Source: Paragorgia papillata
Lineage: Eukaryota > Cnidaria > Anthozoa > Scleralcyonacea > Coralliidae
Reading direction: 5' to 3'
Assembly: GCA_035771165.1 (NCBI GenBank)
Contig: JAWNZC010000311.1
Span: 2,541,001-2,605,000 of the forward strand
Length of the DNA: 64,000 nt
Positions 1 through 13,100 of the stretch are shown piece by piece. Each line of letters begins with the position of its first letter. Positions within the stretch are counted from its first letter, which is position 1. A program made the translations under genes and the position numbers. The notes beneath the pieces are model-generated. The model saw only the letters and a list, made by a program, of their open reading frames with translations. It was not told the origin of the DNA and did no database searches.

Positions 1-1
1 A

Positions 2-208
2 CACACCTCAGAATTACATGATATATTTACACATTTTAAAACAGACAAACAGTTACCCTTGCATTTAGACACTTCACAACATGTTCTAACAATTGGAACC
101 ATAGGTCCTGTATTTAATATTATATGGTCAATATTTTCAGATTCAAAGAAATTATTTATGAACAAAATAATCCAAGAAAATAATATTCAGCTTAGTCCAA
201 AATCATAA
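2..208 (+). CDS. 3' end of an unidentified gene (partial)
   Basis: An open frame of 68 codons runs in from the left edge and stops with TAA at 206-208. I do not recognise the peptide. It contains a hydrophobic patch around TIGTIGPVFNIIWSIF and ends QLSPKS. It converges on the minus-strand gene that ends at 235, so it is likely the last exon of a plus-strand neighbour or a chance open frame. Only its length and edge position support it. Confidence 0.3.
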   Translation, partial: HTSELHDIFTHFKTDKQLPLHLDTSQHVLTIGTIGPVFNIIWSIFSDSKKLFMNKIIQENNIQLSPKS

Positions 209-234
209 TATTAATGTATGTGCCTACTCTGTTG

Positions 235-3200
235 CTATACAATTAACTCAACATTCCTGGTGTCTTTTTCAACAACATAATGTTTGGAATCAAGTGTTAC
301 CATGTGTAGCACTCCATGCCACGGTAATTTTAAATAGGACCAAACTTCTTTTTGCCCTGTTCTTTGGACAACATAGGCCATTCTGTGTTCTGCAAACTCC
401 ACAACTTCCAGGATTGTGAGGACGAATAATTTTTCTTCTTCCCACACTATGATTTGGTCAACTTGGCCATACCTAGGGTAAACCCCTTCTTCAGAGTGAA
501 GATCCATCTCTGCAAGCCTCAAAATGCACTTTGGGCGAAATTCAATTCCATGCATGATAACCCATTTAACACTAAATGATTTAGCAAGAAAGAAATTGTT
601 TGAAATATTAATGCTCTACACACAAAAAATAAATACAGTAGTTACATGTATATATAGTATTATCAATAATTGCATGGGTACATACATATTTCCAAAGAAT
701 CTTGTTGGTATGGTAGGCATGTCAGCAGCAATGGATATCATCTCTGAATAAGTATGTTGACTCAGATCAATATCATGTTCACCTATACAAAATACAGATT
801 AACATTAAAAAATTAATTGGCAATAGTGTGCTCCAGATTGCCAGCAGCTGTTACAATTTACTTGGACAACAAATATCAATCATAAATATATTATGTAATT
901 AAAACTTAAGATGCTACCTGGCCCAACTTCATCTCCTTCATACAGGTAATTTCCACCTGCCGGTCCTGAACAAACCAGGTTCCAACACATGTTTCTATGC
1001 AAACACAAAAATGGAAAAGTATTAAGTTGATAAATGAGACTAGCAATCAATGTATCAAACATCACATCATAATACCTTTGATGCCTGAAAGCCAGAGATT
1101 TTGGCACGTTCTTGAAGTTTTTTGTCATTAACTTTTTCAAAAACGAATGTTTTGCTTCGAACCGCATTGTCCATATATTCCTTGGTGGACCAAAGCTATA
1201 TGTACAATGTGATTCGTGATTAAATGGCACTACTGCTAACTGCAATTAAAAAAATGCACTTCTTGACATCACATTGCAAGTACTCATCACTAGTGATTTC
1301 AATAGGATATACATGTAATAAATATGACAACACAAGGAAATGTAGTAAAAACCTTATTATGTCATCAGGAATATGTACGAGGTAGTGAAGCTTTGGAATA
1401 ATCGAAGCATCAGGATATAACTTCTTGAACAACTTGTGGTGGTCTTCAATAAGCACTCGTAAAAGGGCAATATCATCACTTTTGATTAGTGGAGCTGTAC
1501 AAATCTGGACTATATTCCACATCCTCCTCAAGCACACCCAATGTTCGAAGCCTTCTTCCACTTTCGCACCAAGGATTAGTGGCAAAAAGCGAAACAAACA
1601 CCACATCTGGGCAGCTTAATAGTAAACAAAAGGATTTAAATGCATATCTACATACAGTATACTGTACATCATAACTTAATCTAGCCATTCATCCACCCAT
1701 TTGTCCATCCATGACCCATTAACGTGTACAGTCGAACCTCTAATCAACGGACACTATCTCGCGGACACCTCTATATAACAGACGTTTATTGAAGTTCCCA
1801 AACAATACAACACTACATAATATATTCCTTTATTTTATTCCTCCATTCAGCAGACACTTCTATAGTCTATATAACAGACATTTAAAATGTTGCCGGTTGG
1901 TGTCCGCTAATTAGAGGTTTAATTAAGTAAATTAAATATATCAAGTGACTTGCAGCTTGGTTGCAGGTGACAATCTTGTCAAGATCTTACAAGATCTTGT
2001 AAGATCTTATGAAAATATCTTATAAGATAAATCTTGCCAAGATCTTGTAAGATCTTATAAGATCTTTATGAAAATATCTTATCAGATAAATCTTGCCAAG
2101 ATCTTGTAAGATCTTATGAAAATATCTATAAATAAGATAAATCTTGCCTATAAGATAAATCTTGCCAATATCTTATAAGATCTTATGAAAAAATCTTATA
2201 AGATAAATCTTGCCAGATCTTGTAAGATCTTAGGTAAGATTGTCACCTGGGGTACTAAATTAAACGAAATTAATTTTGCTACTCAAGCTTTTGCAAACTC
2301 AGAAAAATGTTTCGGAGCCCCTGATGGGAATGGAACCCGCAACCTTATGATCTCCGGTGAGATGCTCTCGATTCCTGTCTGGGGCTCAGAAACATTTTTC
2401 TGAGTTTGCGATTTTTCTGATTTTTCTGAATTAATTTCCATGTATTTATTATATATTTATTATATGTACAAGAATTATACTTACCACTTTGTTTAAGTTT
2501 GTTGTCTCGAGCATTGAGGATTTCCCTTGTTATTGGCGATGGTCTGTTTTTGCAGTTCATGTAGCCATAATCAAAACTTTCCAACAATTCATTTAACTGC
2601 CTTACAGTGAAAAATCTTCTCTCGTCAATGAAATGTTTTAAAATCAGCTTCACTTCATACGGTACAACCCCTTCAAATAAAATGTGCATAATGTCTTCTG
2701 GAAGACATTTATACACATCAAAATATCTTATGGATTGTAAAATGCTCAGGCCATTAATTCCATATGTAGTGGATAACCCATCCCTGACAGGAGCAGCATT
2801 ATTTGGATCCTCAATCATGGTACAATAGCGTTGGTGAGATTCCAAGTCTCGTTCTCGAAACTGTGCTGCACTAAACTACATAAAACCAAAAGCACCGATT
2901 TTGTCACTAAACACTAAAAAGCCAATCCCTTATTATTTACATGTACTGTACCACTCACCTTTTCAATAGTTTCTTCCCTGGTTCCCATACAATGACGACA
3001 TATTCTGAGAGCTCTTCCAACTCCTTCCTTGAAGCCGCTTATCAGATTGCTACCAAGAGTATCTCCAGTCCATAGTACAACACTTCCTCTAAATACCCTT
3101 GATCTTTCACCAATATTAAATTCATAACCGTGATCCTATGAGATAAAAAACATTTAAATGTCATCAAAAAGTCACCTTAGACATTAATCAATTCACCCTA

Positions 3201-5699
3201 ACACAAGCCAGGTATGCCCAAACTATTTGCCCTTATTTATTTTACTTTTCTCATTCCATTTCATATTTGACACAAATATCTGGAAATTTTACTCTCTTAA
3301 ATGCCAGACAATGTCACTCATCAATTTCATAATAGTTTAGTTCATATTTGAGTAAATTCCCTTAAATGATTAAATGAAGAACACTTTTTAGCTATCGCGA
3401 TATTCTATCTCAAGAGCATTTTTATTTTGTTTTACCATCAATGTTCCAAAAAACATTGCATACATGTATTTGAATTCCTGTATACAGAACTGTAGTTGCC
3501 TCAACCTCGATAACTAACCTATATGGAATTGTATATATCACTACCAATTATCAAAATTAATAAGGTTTCAATTGTTACAATACTCACACTTGCTAGATGG
3601 TTAATATCATTCACAAATGAACATAACAATTTTGAGATTCCAAACTCTTTCAAATCTTTTGTCTTGCAAACTGAAATAAGTTGCACTGTACGTAAACTTG
3701 ATCGAAACATAGGATGCAGGTTGTCAAGCATATAGTAGAAAACACCTTAAAGTTAAAAGTAAAAAGGAATTGTACAGTATATATTACAGTAGAGCTAGCC
3801 TGATATTCAGGATTGCATAAAAAATCATAATGGTCAAGTTGGATAATCTGACTGGGTACTTTAGTAATAATTTCACTATCTAGTATCCAACCGGATATTT
3901 TCCCATAATCAGCTGGTAAATCTGGTATCCAGTAGAATGCTGTAGTGATCAGAACTCAATATGTCTGGTCTAAGAATGAATAGTAAAACCCAGCAAAACA
4001 AACAAACTATTAGCATTTTTATATCAATAGATTAATTGAAAGATCTTACATTTTGTTTGCTGTACACGCAACATCATCATGTTACTATAGGATTACACTA
4101 GTTGGCATAACTATTGTAACACCTAACATGACAGCTTAATTGTAATAATTATAATTATTGTAATTCATTCATACTCTGATGATGTTGCTTGTAGTAATGA
4201 AAGAACTAGATTTTTCAATAAAGTTTGAATATATATATAATTATTATTATAATTATTTAGAAGTTGCTGTTCTTTACCAATCTTATGTATCTTTGCTTTT
4301 GACCCGAATGGATTTGCTACTTCTAAATCATCATAGTAACCAACAATCTGAAGAGCTTTTCTGTCAACTGAAAAAATTGGATGTTTCCTAAAATATTCTC
4401 CATCGATCACATCACAATAAACACCTTCTTCGGACTGATGAGGATTGTCAACTTGATCAAGCACACTGGGATTTTGAAGTAATGCCTAGTTAAAACAGTA
4501 AATGCAACACTTATTACATCATTTACATGTAAATTGTATCCATCATATTGTTATCGTTTACTGTAACAGATATCCAGGTTTAACATGGATCAACATGGAA
4601 GAAACTAACCTCTAGACTTTTTAAGACTGGAACATAGTATCCAGTTTGGGTCACTCTTTTTAACTGTCTACGGCCATTATTTCTAACATGCTTCCATCTT
4701 GTTCCATGCATATCTATGTTAGTTGGTTCCTACAATGTAACAGATTAAAAAAATTCAAAAAATGAGAGGTTGAAGCAGGTATACTGCCGTAGGGCCATTC
4801 CATTTAATATCCACACCGGCACACCCAAAATTTAATCCCTCAGAAGAATTAAGAGATCAAAGTGCCAACGCTACCACCCCTCAGAAATCTGCAATTTTAC
4901 TCTCAAAGCCGTTGGACATTTAGAAAGATCAAAAAAGGATGCTTAATCCCTCAGAAATTCCCTTTGTGAGAGACCCTCAGAAGGTAGGGGTGGGGTGGGG
5001 GTATTTGGGTGGCCAATAAATGGAATGGTCCATTAACAATTTGTACTTGTGTTTACATGAAAAGGGACAATTCTCAAACTTAAAGTTTCACTTTTATGAT
5101 ACTGGCATATCATGAAATAAAAACTGTTAGGTATTTATACTTACAACTAGATTAAAATTATTCAGGTAGTATGAATTTTGTTGATGTTCTGTTTCCAGTC
5201 CATCATACAACTTGCTAGCATCAAACAGAGCATCCATATCTTGGGAAAACTTTAAATCGTGATGAACGTCGCGAATTTTTGCTTCTAAGACTTTTTTTAC
5301 AATATCAAGATATTCTCCAACAAGTGCTTTCATCGAATCTTTAACTGAATCCACGACAGTTTGGGGCACACATGAGCCCTCCTTGGTGGCCAAAAGGAAC
5401 TTTGCTGTGTGACACTTAAGGAGCTTCCTCGCAGAATCTACATCAAATTGTTCTTCAATGTCAAGCTGATGATCGTCTCCATCGTCGGCATCCAAATAAT
5501 TTTCATCGTCTTCTATATTACCAGCGTGTTCTCTTTGCCAGTGTTTCTGTAACGTTCGAATTTTTTTAAAAGACCGATTGCAATTTGAATGACTGCAATA
5601 CATGTAGATTTGAAAGTTCGGCTCATTTGAATGACAGTTAATTAAATGTTTAAAAAACTGCGACTCGTCTCTCTGCCGGCAGCTAAAATTGCAGTACAA
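235..5699 (-). CDS. C2H2 zinc-finger / transposase-like protein, 11 exons
   Basis: I could follow 11 exons with consistent phase and GT..AG borders: 5699-5145, 4729-4610, 4485-4278, 3745-3588, 3135-2959, 2875-2485, 1614-1353, 1195-1076, 994-918, 782-686 and 571-235, coding for about 830 residues. Exon 1 holds two C2H2-like fingers (starting CNFSCR and CSHSNC) and an acidic linker. Exon 5 has a Cys/His pair in RICRHCMGT. Exon 6 has DIMHILFEG, which resembles the DxMHDxxEG block of CACTA-like transposases and of a large family of uncharacterised proteins in fish and cnidarians. Exon 8 has MRFEAKHSF, another hallmark of that family. The family is probably transposase-derived; whether this copy is a host gene or part of an element is not known. 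The frame is intact throughout. Exon 7 ends in a weak donor (GTTTTT). It shares a promoter region with the divergent SAMD3-like gene. Confidence 0.75.
1729..1920. mobile_element. MITE with CGAACCTCTAAT ends
   Basis: The block starts CAGTCGAACCTCTAATC and ends with a near inverse copy (GCTAATTAGAGGTTT), which gives terminal inverted repeats of about 20 bp around AT-rich DNA. CAGTCGAACCTC-type ends are typical of pogo/mariner-type non-autonomous elements. It lies in an intron of the minus-strand gene. A related copy lies at 6,686-6,905. Confidence 0.55.
1964..2249. mobile_element. Snap-back element with internal AGATCTT repeats
   Basis: A perfect 14-bp inverted repeat, CAGGTGACAATCTT at 1964-1977 and its complement at 2236-2249, encloses about four copies of a 50-65 bp unit. 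The unit is built from AAGATCTTGTAAGATCTTATG and ATAAGATAAATCTTGCC, and is itself rich in palindromes. No coding potential was seen. It lies in an intron, and its ends look like transposon ends. Confidence 0.55.
2294..2409 (-). mobile_element. Hairpin element with tRNA-like core
   Basis: A 20-bp perfect inverted repeat (GCAAACTCAGAAAAATGTTT and its complement at 2390-2409) flanks about 75 bp. Read on the minus strand, the core contains GAGCATCTCACCGGAGATC and GGGTTCCATTCCC, which look like the D/anticodon and T-arm parts of a tRNA (box B-like). A tRNA-derived SINE or MITE is the best guess. A functional tRNA is unlikely because no full cloverleaf with acceptor stem could be drawn. Confidence 0.45.
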
Positions 5700-5980
5700 A
5701 CATTCAAAAGTGGACCTAATTCATTGCTCTTCAGTATTCTATTTTCTATTCGTATTCGCTTCGTATCAACTCGGTCACATTATTCCAATGTTGCCATCCG
5801 TCATTGCGTAATCACAATAATTTAAGACTGACCAATCACGTTACAGGTTTGAGCATATTCCCCCGGGGGTGCCCCTTGCATGCCCCTGCTGTTCTGTTTT
5901 CACTTTTCAACCTAGACGTTGTCACGCGTTTTGCTTCGCTATCTTTGAATTTACCTCGAAGACTTCTAGTTCTAGTTATC
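5700..5980. promoter_or_regulatory. Shared divergent promoter region
   Basis: These 281 bp separate the start codons of two head-to-head genes (ATG at 5699 on minus, ATG at 5981 on plus). The sequence is richer in GC than the surrounding introns, including CCCCCGGGGG near 5,863, and no convincing TATA box was seen. A bidirectional promoter is inferred from geometry alone. Confidence 0.5.
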
Positions 5981-7063
5981 ATGGATTTTACAACAATGTC
6001 TATTCAACAACTAAGTGAATTTCTTCGTGAGAGAAGGGTAACTGGTACTGGAAAAGTTATTTCTGAAGAAGTTGTGACAAACTTGCATGGTAAGTCCTCG
6101 ACTCCTAATGATTATTAATATAAATTGTTTACATGTAATTTTAGTAATTGACGTCAATGGTTTATTATTTTCATAATAATATATTGTTTGCCTTTATTTA
6201 TCTTACGAGTTTATAATAATACTCTTCAAATGTTTTTAGAGAACTGCATTGATGGTCCGACTTTATTGATATTAATGCAAGACATTTCTGAATTAAGAGA
6301 AGTGATTCCAAACACGGCTCACCGAGTCCAGTTGAAGCGCGTAATCTTGGATGCAAAGGTATGTATATTTCTTATGAAAAGATTAATCATTTAAGGATTT
6401 CGAATTCGAATATGATGTTGTTTAAAGACAATTCCACCTGATTAATTGTTTTGGAGGCTGGATGGCCTACACAGAAAAAGATATTTTAGGATTCAGTGGA
6501 TGCAGCATTCGGCACTTCCCAAACCTATTGTTCGGGCTTCAGTTCTGAGTTCATGTTGATCGTGGAGCCGGAGGCACATGTCATGTGAAAGCCTTTGATG
6601 TTTTGAAAGTTAGGAAACTAGTTTAACAATGCATTTGTTAAATAATAATATTATAGATAGTATACATATAATATTATATATATATAGTCGAACCTCTATT
6701 AAGCAGCCCTCTATTAAGCAGCAACCCTTTGTTAAACGGCCAGTGGTCAAATCAAAAAAATATTCCCTATAATTTACTATAGATTATTTATTATAGATTA
6801 CCCCTCTATTAAACGGTCACCTCTATTAAGCGGCCACGGCCACTTACGAGTGGTCCCAATTGGTGTTTCGTATTGTTTTTCACCTGTATTAAACGGCCAG
6901 CCTAATTTATCTTAGCCCCGATTTTTATTTTTTACGGCAAGAGAACCGAAACTAAAAGTTGAGCTAAATTAGAGACCATAGAACACTTGGTTGTTGTCAG
7001 TATAATACAATTATTGTATTTCATTATTATATATATATATATATCATTATTATATATTATTTC

Positions 7064-7111
<48 letters not shown>

Positions 7112-10100
7112 ATGAAATAATATATAATATATATATAATAATAATGTAACCATTTTAAAAGGAAATGCCTAATCATTGCCAACAATAATTGGCTACTCGA
7201 TGGAGGACCTTGGATAAGAAGTCAGGGACTTTTTGGTCCTTGAATTATTTAGTTAAAAATTATCTCTGAGGAATTTGATTGCATTCAAAAATAGAGCATG
7301 TAATTAAATCCTATTATTATTTAAGCTTAATAGGGAATTCTCTTTTTATGTTACATAGGCTTCTGAGTTCAATATCAGTCCAATAAAGGGTGCAGCAATG
7401 GAAATTGACATCACACAACCTGAAACTCACTAATCACTGTAAAGGACACCCACTAATCACTGTAAAGGCACCAGATAATATTCAACCCAATCACCCTGTA
7501 CCATCCACACTAAAACCTAATTCCTCCATCCCTGCAAAACCATTTCCAACCACAATGAAACAGAAGCAGAAAAGCACTCCTGTGACAAAACGTAAAGAAA
7601 ATGATGATGATGAACAATGCCTGCCTACTGACCTGCCAATACCAGACCAGTTCTCCATAAGAGTGGAAGAGGCTATCAGCCGGAATGAAGTGTTAGCTGT
7701 TCGATTACAAGTTATAAAAGATGCAGCTAACTTTTACTATGGTCTATGCAGGCACCCAAAACAGGGTGATTATGGACGGATGGCCAAAAAGATCTGTGGG
7801 CGTTTTCCAGAGCTGAAAGATGCTGATAGTGACAGTTACTGGGTAAGTCTTAAGCTTACATTATTTTATTGTGAAATAAATTTTGAAATATATATAGTGC
7901 AGTAATTTAAAAAGGAGCATAAGAAAATATTTTAAAATTTCAATAATTAAGATGGTGAATTGATGCATTTTGGCAAGTTCTTGGTGATTTTAACTCGAAA
8001 TTTAAAATGTAAATTATCAGCAAAGAGTTAATATCGGCCTGCCAATATCTTGCTTGTCCTCTACAATACATGTAATGTAGTTTATACTGTACCCCTGCAT
8101 AATATACATTTAAAAGAACATGGTATATTTATGGTATGTTTACAACTTTAGTCATTTCAGAACTGGAAAAAAATAGTTTCAGTTGCGTGGTTTTTAGCAC
8201 ACAAATTTTTCCATACCCCACTTGTGACATAATACATTTTGGAACTTGGTCCATAATCAATAATGGTTGTCCTTAAAATAAACCTAGATTTAAAGAGGTT
8301 GTAACAGCAAGGATCTTTGTACCAATTTACCATGTTCTTTAGCCTGCTTGTAGCCCAGAATTTCTACAGTGGAAATTAGGCTAATTGTGTTCTGTGACAT
8401 GTTACTTACACGAAAATAAGTAACTGCACATGATTGGTCTAACAGCAATGCAGACTATAAGAAGTGTTATGATTGTCTTGTTTGGCAGAATTAATTATAC
8501 ATAAAAAATAGACACAAAATGAACGCAGTTGAATTATGCAGTTTGATGCTACGTCATAGAACACAATTAGCTTCGCAGTTCAGCAGACCCTAATTTCCAC
8601 TGTAGAAATTTTGGGCTGCAAGCGGGCTACACGTTCTTTCAAACAAGACAATCCCCAATTCGTGCTATTGCCCTTCGATGCATACTTGTAAGTTTATTTA
8701 TTTTGTTTGCTTATATACTGTATATGTTAAATTTTGTTGTCTAGGTATCTGTGCAGAAGCAATTAATTATGTTTTTTCGTAATCAGCGTCGCCTTTCAAA
8801 ACCAGTTTTTAACAAAAAAGAAAATTCCCCCAAGCAGCCTACCAGCACTACAAAAAAAATGAAAATTGACGATGTGGTGGCTACAACTCGTAACCTGGAT
8901 TTGTTAAAGAAAATAAAGAAGAGTGACTTCTCCAAAGAAACATTCAACACCGTAGTAGAAGAGACATACAAACAGAGGAGAGAGTTCATACAGCACAAGG
9001 CAAATTCAGTGGCAGAAATTATTGAGCAATGTCCATTCCTGAGTGACCCTGTTCAAGTAAGTCTATTAATAATGTTTGTATTAGCATCCATGATTTATTG
9101 GGCCATATTAATGTGTGTAACATCTAGGGGGGAAAGCATACAATGTAACTATCAAGATTTACTTTGTTATGGTTGTTACTTCTCATGCTGGGTGAGAAGT
9201 AAACAACAACGATAACATAGTAAATCTTGGTACTGTAGTTACATTGTAAGCTTGTGTTTTCTAGATGTTACACATAATTATGGAATGGCCCTGGCCTATT
9301 ACTGACTATTACTGATTTTGTCACATCTTGTATACCAATGAAATATGCCACTAGAGCGTAACAAGCCAATCATATTGTTTGTTTTGTGCCAGTAAATACC
9401 TACCTAAATGAACAAGTTTTCTGATTGGCTTTCTAGAACAAAAGTGACCAGAGTTTGACTCGTTCTTCAGTTAGAAATGATTGTATTCTATTGTTGTATT
9501 GTTATATCAACCAATCACAAAACTTGTTCATATAGGTAGGTGGCGACCCTTTTGTGTAGATCGTGCATCACATCAGGGGCATTCGTCATCTGTAAGACAA
9601 CTAACAACTAAGAACAAAGGGGCATTCGTCATCTGTAAGACAAATAACAACTAAGAACAAAGGATCATATGTGCTGAACAATACCAATTCAATAAATGAT
9701 TCGAATGCAAATACCCAGCACAAAACATCAAAATTATTGCCTCCGAATCAGCGAAGCATTTTATCAACAATGATCCAAAACAAAACGATCAGTGGCAGTA
9801 CACTAGTGAACCAAAGCCGGGTAGGTTACCAGATTGACAGAGCTCCCGTTTTAATGACGCATTCAATCGCTGACAAATCCAATAAAAATACCAAGAAAGT
9901 TAAAGTCCCGCAAGACGGCCCTTCTTCTTTTCAATCCACCCAGCAGCAACCTATGCACATGCCGCTGGATTGGTTAAATCGCTTGCCTTTAATCGACTTA
10001 CCGAATAACAACGCAAATTCTATTCCAAATTTTTGTGCAATTTTTCGGAGACGTCCTGGCCTGGCCCATCCCACACCCAGCTGGCTGGCCCATCTGGAGT

Positions 10101-13100
10101 TGGTGTATCGGATAACGCGATCATAGATGGCCAGTCATATATTCCCGTCAGAATAAATAAACGTTTAATTCCCTCTCCTAGTCCTACATGCCATAACGCC
10201 GAAAACCGTAGCATACCATGTACCCAAATTTCTGTTAGAATCACTCGCCGAGGAAATCTTCGAAGCAGTAGAAGTAAACGTTCAAACCCGGAAAACTGTA
10301 TTTTTATTAACCCAAAGCCAATTCCTACGAGCGATGCTCATGATTACCCAAAAAGCTCCCTGCCCTCTCTGTTCCTGTCAAATACTAGATCCCTTGTTAA
10401 TAAAATAGAAGATCTAGAAGTCGTTGTTAACCAAAATGATGTAGATATAGTTTGTATCACAGAAACGTGGTTGACTAATAGTATTTTCAGCTCTGTAGTT
10501 GACATTAAAAATTATACGTTAGTGCGGAAAGATCGAAGGGCTGAAAAACGTGGTGGCGGCGTCTGTGCGTATATGAAATCATCTATCATGGTTTTACAAC
10601 AATTGATGAACTTAATGATTCTTCACTTGAATGTCTTTGGGTATATCTCCGCCCGAACAGACTCCCTCGCGGCTTTTCTTGCTTAATCATCGGTATCATA
10701 TACCATCCACCTCAAGACGATGGTGCTACTTTTATGGATTACCTAATTTCTTCATTGGATGCTGCCTTGAACAAACATCCTAATGCCGGAATTATGTTGG
10801 TTGGTGACTTTAATCGATTAAACTACCGATACATTATCAATCATTTCAACTTACGACAAATCGTCAAAAATCCAACACGTGGTGATGCAATTCTTGACCT
10901 TATTTTCACCAACTTGTTTCACCATTATAATACTCCTGAAATCCTACCTGGAATTGGCTTAAGCGACGACAACTCTTTAATTATTCGCCCTCTAAGAAGA
11001 AACCACAAAACGAAAGCAGAAACAATATTTAGAAGGATTGTAAAGCCAAGTATGAAGGCCAGTTTTGGAAGATGGTTGGCATCTACAGACTGGTCATTCC
11101 TTGCAACTCTACCAAACTGTACGGAAAAGCTCAACGCATTCCAAACGTTGTTAAATTTTGCTATTGAAACTTTCTTCCCACTTCGAAAAATCAAACAACA
11201 TCCAACAGACAGGCCTTGGATTACTTTTGAACTGAAGACCTTAATTCAGCAACGACAACAAGCAATGTTCAACGACCCAGCAACTTACAAAAAATTGAGA
11301 AATAAAGTAAACAGGCTAAATAATAATCTAAAGGGTTCTTTCTTTGCAAATAAAGTAAAAAATTGTGACAATGCAGCCTCCTGGTGGAAATCCATTAAGC
11401 AACTTGGAGGACTTCCGAAGAAATCACCTGTAACCAGTGTTGTCGTATCGGGCAAAGAAATCCATTCCACTGAATTAGCAACAAAAATTAACCAAAACTT
11501 TTTGGATATTACAAACTCTTTTTCTCCTCTAAGTTGCCAACTGAAAAATGTTGAAACTCATCCTACACTGGTAAACGAAATTATTTCAAAATACCTTATT
11601 TCCCCTGAAGATGTTTACACGAAGCTCTCTAACCTTAAACGCGCTAAAGCATCTGGTCCTGACAACTTACCCAGTTGGATTTTAAAAGATTTCGCTATGG
11701 AACTTTCATCACCCGTTGCAGAAATTTTTAATGCGTCAATCCAAGAGAGAATTGTTCCCACCTCATGGAAAGAAGCAGATGTTATACCTATTCGCAAATC
11801 AGATAAGGTTAATGAAATTAATAACGACCTTCGCCCAATATCTTTAACACCAATTCTTTCAAAAATTATGGAACATTTTGTTGCTGAGTGGATGATGTCA
11901 CAAATTAAACATCTCCTTGATCGGAAACAATTTGGATCACTAGCTGGTCTATCTACAACCCATGCTCTCCTGTCTTTTGCTCACCATCTGTACGAAACTA
12001 CTGACCAACCCGACCAATGTGTGCGGGTTCTGCTTTTGGATTTTAGTAAAGCCTTCGACAGGATTGATCACTACATCCTTATAAAAAAAATGGAGGATAT
12101 GGTCATTGACCCCATTTTGATCACATGGGTAAAACATTTCCTTACTGGTAGGAAACAACGAGTGAAGATAGGTAAACACACCTCTAGTTTTGAACCAGTG
12201 AATGGTGGAGTCCCCCAGGGCACTGTCTTAGGTCCGATTCTATTCATGATTATGATAAACGACTTGTTGACGGATTGGGATGACAGATGGAAATACGTCG
12301 ACGATTCGTCTTTATCAGAAACGCTTTCCAGAAACCAAGATTCAAATTTTCAAACTATTTTAGACGGAATTAATCAGTGGTGTACAAAAAATAATATGTT
12401 GTTAAACCCCCGTAAATGCAAAGAACTCCTCGTTTGTTTTTGGAAAAATAATCCAAATTTCCCTCCAATGATCGTCGACAATCATCCCATTGAGGTGGTG
12501 AAATCTGCAAAACTACTTGGCGTAATTTTTAGTGATAATTTAAAATGGAATGACCATGTGGCTTATATCGTGAAAAAGTCCGCGAAACGCCTTTACATGC
12601 TTAGACTCCTCAAACGAGCTCGTGCTGACTCTAAAACATTGATTTCAGTGTTTTCCTCATGTGTAAGACCCATTCTGGAGTACTACGCCCAAGTATGGCA
12701 TATAATATCCCTGAATACCTATCCAATGAAATAGAAAGAATCCAGGTAAGGGCGTTGAAAATAATCAACCCATCAACGCCATACAACGAATCCTTGTCTG
12801 AATTTAACATTCCAACATTATCTTCTAGGCGCGAACTGTTATGTTCGAAATTTTTTAGAAATAAAGTTCTTCCTCAAACTAGTCCCCTCTCTGACCTAGT
12901 AGAATCTATTGACCACTATAGCTATAATTTACGCGTATCGAATAAACTCGTTCCAATTAAATGTAGAACAAATCGCTACAAAAACTCGTTCATTCCCTCA
13001 TCTGTAACGCTATATAATAATATTTGACTCGTTAAACTCTAGATATATTCTTATTTGTAAATAATATATTATATTAGGCGCATGAAATATTAGATAAAAT

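Noticed and set aside
2294..2409. Functional tRNA gene
   Set aside because: Only D-like and T-like parts are seen, and no acceptor stem forms; the hairpin arms are foreign to a tRNA.
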